Both the position numbers and the translations under genes were made by a program. From Candidatus Rokuibacteriota bacterium (GTDB lineage: Bacteria; Methylomirabilota; Methylomirabilia; Rokubacteriales; CSP1-6): a stretch of 64,000 nt of DNA. Shown here piece after piece: positions 50,425 to 57,105 of this stretch. Location: positions 1 through 64,000 of the forward strand of contig VGLJ01000011.1 of assembly GCA_016866775.1 (NCBI GenBank). Reading direction: 5' to 3'. The first letter of the stretch is position 1, and each line of letters opens with the position of its first letter. The notes beneath the pieces are model-generated. The model saw only the letters and a list, made by a program, of their open reading frames with translations, had not been told where the DNA came from and did no database searches.

Positions 50425-51710
50425 CACCGCACCTCCGCCATCATCGTCGTGGCGCCGATCTGCTCGATGGCGCCGCACAGCGTTCCGTAGGTCGCGCGCA
50501 TCTCCCCCGAGAGCTTCGGCGCCAGATCGTCGGCGCCGATCACGCGCTCCATGGCGGGAAACGCGAGGAGCTCCTGGCCGCCGCCGACGTTGACCATCGC
50601 GTCCACCCCGGGGAAGTCGAACAGGATCATGCCCTCGGCGCTGCCGTCGGTCGACATGTCCTCGACGATGACCGTCGTCTTCACGCCGAGCGCCTCGCAG
50701 TGCGCGGCCGCCTGGGCCATGTCCACGTGCGGCGCGCCGCCGCCGATCTTCGTGAGGATCGCGCCGTCCGCGCCGAGCGTGTGTGCCACGAGCCCCGCGG
50801 TGAGGAACGCCGACCGGACGCGCTCGGGCTCGGTCGCGTGAGCCACCGTGACGACGACGCCGGCGAACCAGAGCGTGCGGCCGTGCCGCGCGTAGAGCGA
50901 GCGGATGATCGGATGGTGCTGGATCGCCCACGTGGTGGCGTTGCGGCCCATGAACCCGCGGACCACGCCGCCGTCGAGCACTTCGTTCGGGTGGACGATC
51001 GTCGGGAGCATCCGCCGGATCGGATCGCCGTAGAGGATCCCTTCGTCGACACCGGTCGGACGCTGATGCGAGTGGATCTGGAAGACGTACGCCACACGCG
51101 GCAGGTGCGCGAGCTCCGCGGGGACGCGCGGTGACGGCGGCAGCTCGAACACCTCGGTGCGTGCGGGCTCCGCATCGCGTGCCGCCTGCGCGAGCACGAC
51201 ACCGGCCTTCAGCGCCGCGAGCCTCACGGCCGCGAGATACTCGGAGCGCGCCGTGCCCGCCGCAGGCCACGCGGAGATCACGAGGTTGTGCGTGCGGCCG
51301 AACCGCGACAGCTCGGCGTTCGGTCCCGCCATGTCGATCACCGCGAGCGCGCCCGCCACCTGGTCGGATTGCTGATCCGTCGCGACGACCGCCACGCCCG
51401 CGATCGCGGCGGTACGCCCGTGCCCCGCCTTCGCGATGGGCCCGAGCACGCCGGGAAAGTCGACGCCGCCGTCCAGCTTCGCGCGCGGCGCGATCACGTC
51501 GAAGACCCGCCCGATCCGCACGCGCTCGCCCGGGTGGACGGCGTCGAGTCGCACGCCGGCGAGCCGCGGATCGGTCGAGAGCTGCGCGCGCAGCGCCTCG
51601 AGATCGACCTCGAGGCGCCCGCCGGTGAGCCGCGCCGGCGCGCCCGCGAGCGCCGTGGCAGGCGCGACCGTGAGCTCGCGCACCTCGAACCACCGAAGCT
51701 CCAGCCTCAT
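50424..51710 (-). CDS. grdE: Component B proprotein-like subunit (GrdE-like, copy 1), apparently without pyruvoyl cysteine
   Basis: A 428-residue protein of the GrdE length and pattern: ELRWFEVRELTVAP at the start, DAVHPGERVRIGRVFDVIAPR, VIDMAGPNAE, PTIVHPNEVLDGGVV, IIRSLYARHGRTL, and LGADGAILTKIGG. Classical GrdE is cut at Asn241-Cys242 to create a pyruvoyl group that binds the amino acid. In the aligned segment (LDGGVVRGFMGRNATTWAI) there is no Cys; the only two cysteines lie far downstream. So this copy should not make a pyruvoyl group, and the substrate need not be an amine. ATGA overlap with grdB-1. It follows the hydroxyacid dehydrogenase by 8 bases. Confidence 0.88.
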   Translation of the reverse strand: MRLELRWFEVRELTVAPATALAGAPARLTGGRLEVDLEALRAQLSTDPRLAGVRLDAVHPGERVRIGRVFDVIAPRAKLDGGVDFPGVLGPIAKAGHGRTAAIAGVAVVATDQQSDQVAGALAVIDMAGPNAELSRFGRTHNLVISAWPAAGTARSEYLAAVRLAALKAGVVLAQAARDAEPARTEVFELPPSPRVPAELAHLPRVAYVFQIHSHQRPTGVDEGILYGDPIRRMLPTIVHPNEVLDGGVVRGFMGRNATTWAIQHHPIIRSLYARHGRTLWFAGVVVTVAHATEPERVRSAFLTAGLVAHTLGADGAILTKIGGGAPHVDMAQAAAHCEALGVKTTVIVEDMSTDGSAEGMILFDFPGVDAMVNVGGGQELLAFPAMERVIGADDLAPKLSGEMRATYGTLCGAIEQIGATTMMAEVR

Positions 51711-51718
51711 GCCGTGCG

Positions 51719-52696
51719 CTAGCCCAGCAGGCCCCGGAGCTCTGGGACCACCCATAGAGGGTCCTGCCCCGACTCCATGCGCAGGATGTTGTCGAAGCCG
51801 TTGCGGTACGCCTTCGTCCAGTTGTCCCACGTCGGCCCGGCGCTGTGCGGCGTGAGCGCGACGTTCGGCAGCGAGAACAATGGATGGTTCTGCTTCGGCG
51901 GCTCCTCGACCATCACGTCGAGGCCGGCCGCGGCGATCGTCCCGGAGGTGAGCGCCTGGTGGAGCGCGTCCTCGTCGACCACGGGGCCGCGGCACGTGTT
52001 GACGAGGATCGCGCTCTTCTTCATCATCGCGAACTGCTTCGTGGACATCATCTTCCGCGTGACGTCGGTCAGGGGCACGTGGAGCGTGATGACGTCCGAG
52101 GTGCGGAGGATCTCGGTCAGCAGCGCGTAGCGCACGCCGAGCGTGTCCTCCTGGTCCTCGCTGAGCCGGACGATGTCGTAGTAGCGCACGTCCATGTCGA
52201 AGCCCTGCACCCGGCGCGCGACCTTCTTGCCGATGTTGCCGAGGCCGATGATCCCCAGCCGCTTGCCCTCGACCTCATAGGTGCGCGTGGCCACGGCGTC
52301 GCCCACGCGCCACTTCCCCGCCGCGACGTTGTTGTGGTGCCACACGAGCTTCTTGAGCACCGCGAGCATGAGCATCACCGCGTGCTCGGCGACGGCGACG
52401 GAGTTGGCGCCGCCGTTGTTCGACACCGGCACCCTCGCCTTGCGCGCGGCCTCGATGTCGACGCGGTCGTAGCCCGCGCTCGTGAGCTGGACGAGCTTGA
52501 GCTTCGGCGCCGCGCGGAAGAACTCGTTGCCGATGCCGGTCCGCGGCGAGCCGAGGTAGTACTCGGCCTCGCCGGCGACGTCGTAGAACTCCGGCTTGCT
52601 CGGATCGGCGACGATCAGCTCCAGGCCGGGCGGCAGCAGATCCTGGGCGATCTCCATGATGGGCGCGGGCTGGGGCGGCGTCAGGATCTTGGTCAC
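51719..52696 (-). CDS. D-isomer-specific 2-hydroxyacid dehydrogenase
   Basis: A 325-residue NAD-dependent dehydrogenase of the D-lactate/phosphoglycerate type. The nucleotide motif is LGIIGLGNIGKKVARR near residue 150, the catalytic Arg is in LVNTCRGPVVDE, the Glu in GLDVMVEEPPK and the His in VALTPHSAGPTWDN. It interconverts a 2-hydroxy acid and a 2-keto acid. Placed between a peptide-type binding protein and grdE-1 on the same strand, it may make or use the substrate of the selenoreductase, or supply the redox balance. Spacing to both neighbours is short. Confidence 0.88.
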   Translation of the reverse strand: MTKILTPPQPAPIMEIAQDLLPPGLELIVADPSKPEFYDVAGEAEYYLGSPRTGIGNEFFRAAPKLKLVQLTSAGYDRVDIEAARKARVPVSNNGGANSVAVAEHAVMLMLAVLKKLVWHHNNVAAGKWRVGDAVATRTYEVEGKRLGIIGLGNIGKKVARRVQGFDMDVRYYDIVRLSEDQEDTLGVRYALLTEILRTSDVITLHVPLTDVTRKMMSTKQFAMMKKSAILVNTCRGPVVDEDALHQALTSGTIAAAGLDVMVEEPPKQNHPLFSLPNVALTPHSAGPTWDNWTKAYRNGFDNILRMESGQDPLWVVPELRGLLG

Positions 52697-52718
52697 GATG
52701 GCCTCCTTGGGACGAGGC

Positions 52719-54263
52719 TCACTTCGCCTTGAGCTTCAGGTCTTCGTACGGCGCCGACCACGGATAGTCGCTGATGAGCCCGAGTCCCGACTCCGCCACG
52801 CGCGGGCCGTAGGCGGGGAGAAGGGCGAGCTGCCAGATCGGAAGCACCATGACCTTCTCGTGGACGAGCCGCTGGACGCGATGAAGGATCGCCTCGCGCT
52901 TCTTCGGATCGAGCTCGCCCGCCTGTTCCCGGAAGAGCCCGTCGATGTCGGGATACCCTCCGTAGGCGTAGGCGCCTCCCGAGATCACGAACGGCTCCAT
53001 GCGCGTGGCCGCGTTGCCGAAGATGCCGCTCAAGCCGTAGATCACGTTCTTCAGCTTCTTCTCCTGGTACGCCTTGACGAACGCCGCGCGCTCGAGCGGG
53101 CGCAGCGTCGCCTTGATCCCGACGGCGCGGAGGTCGTTGAGGATCGGCTCGGCATACGTGGCGGCGCCGGCGTCGGCCCACAGGTCGCCCGCGTCGAACC
53201 CGTTGGGATACCCCGCTTCCGCGAGGAGCTGCTTCGCCTTCGCCGGATCGTGCGGGTAGAGCGGCGGCTGCCAGAAGAAATCGGCGCTGACCGGGATGAT
53301 GGTGCCGGTGATCCGGGAATGGCCGAGCGTCAGGGCCTGGTTGACGCCCTGGCGATCGACGGCGTGGCTGGCCGCGAGGCGCACGCGGCGGTCGCGCCAG
53401 GGCGAGGTCGCGTCCCACTGGTCGGCGAAGACGAGCCAGTGCGTGGACATGAACAGCGTCGGCCTGAGCGTGAGCCCGGGCGTCCGCTTCACCTCCTCGG
53501 CCAGCTCGCCGGTGACGTTGTAGGCGATGTCGGCTTCTCCGCGCTTGAGCATCGCGAGGCGGGTGGTGCCGTCGGGGACCGCCTTGAGGACCAGGCGCTT
53601 CACGCTCGGCGTCTTGCGCCAGTACCCGTCGAACGCCTCGAGCACCAGCTCGATGCCGGGAGTGAAGGAAACGAAGCGGTAGGGGCCGGCGCCGATCGGC
53701 GCCTTCTTGAAGCCGTCGTCACCCACCTTCTCGACGTACTTCTTCGGCACGATCCACGCGGCGCCGGTGGCCGGGGTGCCGTAGTACGTCAGGAAGTCGG
53801 GCCACGGCTGCTTGAGCCGGACGCGGACGCGCCCGGGATCGGGGGTGTCGACGGACGCCACCTTCTCCTTGAGCACTTTCGACGACACGCCGCGATAACG
53901 CTCGAACGAGTACTTGACGTCGTCGGCCGTCAGCAGCTCGCCGTTGTGGAACTTCACGCCCTTCCGGAGCACGAACTCGTAGACGAGTCCGTCCGCCGAC
54001 GCGGTCCACGACTCCGCGAGGCTCGGCGTCATGATCTTGCCAGGCATCGGCTTCACGAGGCCGTCGTGCAGCGCGTAGAGGAACATGAACGGCGTGATCA
54101 GGCCCGGCGTCTCCGCGGGCTCGAACAGCGAGGGCGCAGGCGTGAAGTGCAGCGCCCACGTCATCTGTCCCGCCGGCGGCTCGGCCGCGTGCGTTTCGGC
54201 GGGCGCGGCAGCCATGAGAGCCAGCACCCCGGCCAGGATCACCCCCGTGCGTCGCCTCGTCAT
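52719..54263 (-). CDS. ABC transporter substrate-binding protein, family 5 (oligopeptide/dipeptide type)
   Basis: A 514-residue SBP_bac_5 protein with a signal peptide (RRRTGVILAGVLALMAAAPAETHA). Typical segments: LAESWTASADGLVYEFVLRKGVKFHNGELLTADDVKYSFERYRG near residue 85, AAWIVPKKYVEKVG, and FKKAPIGAGPYRFVSF. Such proteins bind peptides, nickel complexes, opines or other solutes. The ATG at 54263 is preferred over 54275 because it begins MTRRRTG. No family-5 permease genes are adjacent; it lies inside the grd-like run and may capture the substrate of that system. Confidence 0.87.
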   Translation of the reverse strand: MTRRRTGVILAGVLALMAAAPAETHAAEPPAGQMTWALHFTPAPSLFEPAETPGLITPFMFLYALHDGLVKPMPGKIMTPSLAESWTASADGLVYEFVLRKGVKFHNGELLTADDVKYSFERYRGVSSKVLKEKVASVDTPDPGRVRVRLKQPWPDFLTYYGTPATGAAWIVPKKYVEKVGDDGFKKAPIGAGPYRFVSFTPGIELVLEAFDGYWRKTPSVKRLVLKAVPDGTTRLAMLKRGEADIAYNVTGELAEEVKRTPGLTLRPTLFMSTHWLVFADQWDATSPWRDRRVRLAASHAVDRQGVNQALTLGHSRITGTIIPVSADFFWQPPLYPHDPAKAKQLLAEAGYPNGFDAGDLWADAGAATYAEPILNDLRAVGIKATLRPLERAAFVKAYQEKKLKNVIYGLSGIFGNAATRMEPFVISGGAYAYGGYPDIDGLFREQAGELDPKKREAILHRVQRLVHEKVMVLPIWQLALLPAYGPRVAESGLGLISDYPWSAPYEDLKLKAK

Positions 54264-54314
54264 GCCGGCCTCCATGTCATCGACGCGGTGGCGCGGACCA
54301 CCACGAAGAGAACG

Positions 54315-55625
54315 TCACTCGGTGCAGCTCAGGCTGCCGAACCCATAGTGGTCGTCGTACCGCCACGGCGGCGGCAGCGGGCCGGCGGTCGGCAGGCTCG
54401 CGTCCGCGCCGGCGTGCAGGCCGATCGCCGAGCCGCGCAGGATCTTCTTCGTCGGCACCCCGATCACGCGCGCCACCGCGGGCGCCTCCGGCACGGCGAG
54501 CGTGACGTTCTTGAAGAAGCTCGTGCTCACGATGGCGTCGGCCTCGGGCAAGGGCTCGAGCATCGTCGGCGCGCCCTCGGTGGCGTCGTCCTCGCTCGTG
54601 AGGAAGACGGTCTTGATCCCGAGGCGCTCGCAGGCCTGGATGCTCCGCACCACCTCGATGAACTCGTTGCCGCCGGCGTCCCACGTGACCACCGCGCCGT
54701 CCGCGCCGAGCTGCTTGGCGAGCTTGGCCGTCTGGTTGGCCATGAGCTGCTTCTCGGTCTGCGTGGTCCACTCCGTGCGCAGCGAGATCACCCCGAGGAA
54801 GTTCCAGTCCCGGCCGTGCCGTCTATAGAGGTCGAGAAACAACGGGTTGTTGGCGACCGTCCACGACATGGCGTACGCCGTGCGGTACGGCCCCGTGAGC
54901 GCGCCGTCGAGGATCTCGTTGGGATGGAGGTACCACGGCGGCGTGAGCTGCGTCAGCCCGTAGGTCGCCGTGCAGAACGCCGTCGGCGATCCGGACATCG
55001 CCTGCGGCGAGTGCACGCACCAGATGTAGACGACCTTCGGCAGCGACGGATCGACCGGCCCGAGCTCGAACACTTCCGTCTCGGGCGGCGTCAGCCCGCG
55101 CACCGCTTCGGCGAGGCGATCCGCGACCGTCAGCGCCGCCTTGTGCACGGCGTAGTTCTTCACCTCTTCGCCCAGGCCGGCGTCGGGCTCGACGACCAGG
55201 CAGACGTTGAAGAGCCGCGCATACGGGTACATCTCGCCGTAGGGGCCGGACATGTCGAGGTACGTCTCGACGAAGTCGCCGCCGGCGTCGTGCCAGTTGA
55301 CGCTGGAGACCTCGACGACGCCGAGGCCCGCGAGCCGGTGCGTGCGGCCGGTGCCGACGGTCGTGATCTCGCGGTCGCAGATGCCCGGATAGCAGACGCC
55401 GCGCCCCTCGACCTTCACGCGCGGCTCGATGACGTCGCGCACCGGCCAGATGCGCACGGATTCGCCGGGATGCGCGATCTCGAGCTCGGCGGTGGCGATG
55501 CGCGGGTCCTGGCGCACGGCGGCGAGGACGGCGTCGCGATCGATGGTGAGGCGGCCGGCGTCGTACCGCGTGCTCGCGCCGAACGTGACGTCGTGAACCG
55601 GGAAGGTGCCCATCTCGAGACGCAT
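54315..55625 (-). CDS. grdE: Component B proprotein-like subunit (GrdE-like, copy 2), apparently without pyruvoyl cysteine
   Basis: A 436-residue GrdE-family protein: RLEMGTFPVHDVTFGAST, IAHPGESVRIWPVRDVIEPRVKVEG (very close to classical GrdE), YLDMSGPYG, WYLHPNEILDGALTG, NNPLFLDLYRRHGRD, and GADGAVVTWDAGGNEFIEV. At the position where Cys242 of clostridial GrdE gives the pyruvoyl group the sequence reads GALTGPYRTAYAMSW, with no cysteine; cysteines at about 203 and 218 lie before it. It is therefore also a poor candidate for self-cleavage. Its start overlaps the stop of grdB-2 (ATGA). It differs clearly from copy 1, so the two B components probably serve different substrates. Confidence 0.88.
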   Translation of the reverse strand: MRLEMGTFPVHDVTFGASTRYDAGRLTIDRDAVLAAVRQDPRIATAELEIAHPGESVRIWPVRDVIEPRVKVEGRGVCYPGICDREITTVGTGRTHRLAGLGVVEVSSVNWHDAGGDFVETYLDMSGPYGEMYPYARLFNVCLVVEPDAGLGEEVKNYAVHKAALTVADRLAEAVRGLTPPETEVFELGPVDPSLPKVVYIWCVHSPQAMSGSPTAFCTATYGLTQLTPPWYLHPNEILDGALTGPYRTAYAMSWTVANNPLFLDLYRRHGRDWNFLGVISLRTEWTTQTEKQLMANQTAKLAKQLGADGAVVTWDAGGNEFIEVVRSIQACERLGIKTVFLTSEDDATEGAPTMLEPLPEADAIVSTSFFKNVTLAVPEAPAVARVIGVPTKKILRGSAIGLHAGADASLPTAGPLPPPWRYDDHYGFGSLSCTE

Positions 55626-56959
55626 CACTTGCGCTCCTGCATGGGATCGAAGAGCGTCGGCCCGGGCACCGCGACCGTGATCGCGGCGAGCGCCGTCCGC
55701 ACGATGTGCATCCCGAACGCGTAGTCCTTCTCGGGGCTCAGTGTCGGATCGCCGCACACGTGCTCGATGCGCGCGCCGCGGATGACCCGGTTGGCGCCGG
55801 TCGTCAGCGCGAAGTTGTAGATGGCGGAGATCATCCCCACCGGAATCCCCACCCGCTCGATCTCTTTCGCGATCGTTGCGCCGCAACGATTGCAGGTCCC
55901 TCAGGTGGCGACGAGCAGCGCGCCGTCGACCCCTCCTTGCTTCAGGTCCGCGGCGATGCTGCGCCCGTGCCCCGCGGAGACCGCGACCGGCGTGCTGACG
56001 CCCGGCAGCGCGTAGATGTGCTCGTGCACCGCGCCGATCGCGCCCTGGCGCTCGAGGTCGCGCAGGAACGACAGCGGCAGGATGTAGTTCGGGTTGCTGT
56101 TCACGAGGTGGTTGAAGTATCCCGCGTGATATGCCTCCCACTCTTTCGGCGAGAGCGATTCCAGCTCCGCGACCGAGTGGCGGTGATACCGCACGGCGTT
56201 CGCCGACACCTGCTTGTCGGGGTTGCCCTTCCGCACGAGCCCGCCGGTGGTGACCATGGCGATGCGCGCGCGCGTGAGGTCGGCGATCGGGGCCGCGGGC
56301 GGCACACGTTCGGGCGCCGAGTACGGCACTTCCGAGCGATACGGCCGGCCGTGCAGCTTGTCGAGGAGCATGTCGAGCGCGCGCTGAAAGCCGGGACGGC
56401 CGCGGTCGTACACGCGGCGCCGTCCTTGCGGCAGATAGCCTTCGACTTCCGCCGGGCCGAGCGTCTCGCGACGGCCGAGACGTTGCGCGAGTGGAGCGAG
56501 CGCGGCAAGCGCCGCCGGCATCGACGTGGTCGACGTGCCGGTCGGCAGGATCGTGATCCCGCGGCGCGCCGCGGACGCGCCGGGGTTCTCCGGATGCATC
56601 GCGGTGACCGCGGCCAGGCCGCGATCCTGCGCGATCCTGCACACCTGCGCGCACGCGAGCCCGTAGCGGCCGGAGCCGAAGGCGGGGCCGGCAACCACGA
56701 CGTCGGGCTTGAGGCGGTCCAGCTCGGTGGCCACGGCGCGAGCGAACTCCTCCGCGCGGTCGTTGGCGAAGTTGTCGCCGCAGACGATCGTGGCCTCGAT
56801 CCGCGCGCCGGCGCCGAGCGCGGTCTCGAGCACCCGCCCCGGGCCGACGGCGCCGGGCGTCACGCTGACGCCGACGTCCGCCTTGTCCTCGCCCCCGACG
56901 CCCCCGAAGAACTGATTGACGTAGTGCACGACGCGGACCGGGCTCTTCATGCGCGCCAT
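55625..56959 (-). CDS. grdB: Glycine/sarcosine/betaine-reductase-type component B, gamma subunit (GrdB-like, copy 2), selenoprotein
   Basis: A 444-residue GrdB-family selenoprotein read through TGA at 55901-55903. It begins RVVHYVNQFFGGVGGEDKAD, followed by IVCGDNFAND, VAGPAFGSGRYGLAC, MVTTGGLVRKGNPDK and YIPLSFLRDL-like middle parts, then GALLVAT-Sec353-GTCNRCGATIAKEIERVGIP. The motif UxxCxxC is intact. Past residue 375 it departs from copy 1 (ALTTGANRVIRGARIEH), so the substrate pocket may differ. A perfect 8-bp triloop hairpin lies 10 bases after the UGA. First gene of the run; ATG at 56959, with MKSPVRV at 56950 as alternative. Confidence 0.93.
55872..55890 (-). promoter_or_regulatory. 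SECIS-like hairpin after the Sec codon of grdB-2
   Basis: On the minus strand ATCGTTGC-GGC-GCAACGAT forms a perfect 8-bp stem with a GGC triloop, starting 10 bases after UGA. It shares loop and spacing with the grdB-1 hairpin although the stem bases differ at paired positions, so base pairing itself looks conserved. Confidence 0.65.
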
Positions 56960-57105
56960 TCTATCCGGGGTTGGCGGTGCCGGGGCTGCGGGCGACCGAC
57001 TGCGCGGGATTGCTCCGACCCGGCCGCGGCCGGAGCGCGGCGTGGACGTGCGGCGCGGCGGCGCGTGAACGACACGCGTGGCGGTCGTTCAGCGGGGCGC
57101 GGGCA

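Noticed and set aside
48416-56959. The in-frame TGAs as sequencing errors or pseudogene stops
   Set aside because: In five separate genes the TGA falls exactly at a known redox Cys/Sec position (GrdA CxxU, GrdB UGTxxRC, DsbA UPWC, AhpD CxxU), with family-like sequence continuing after it. Random errors would not do this.
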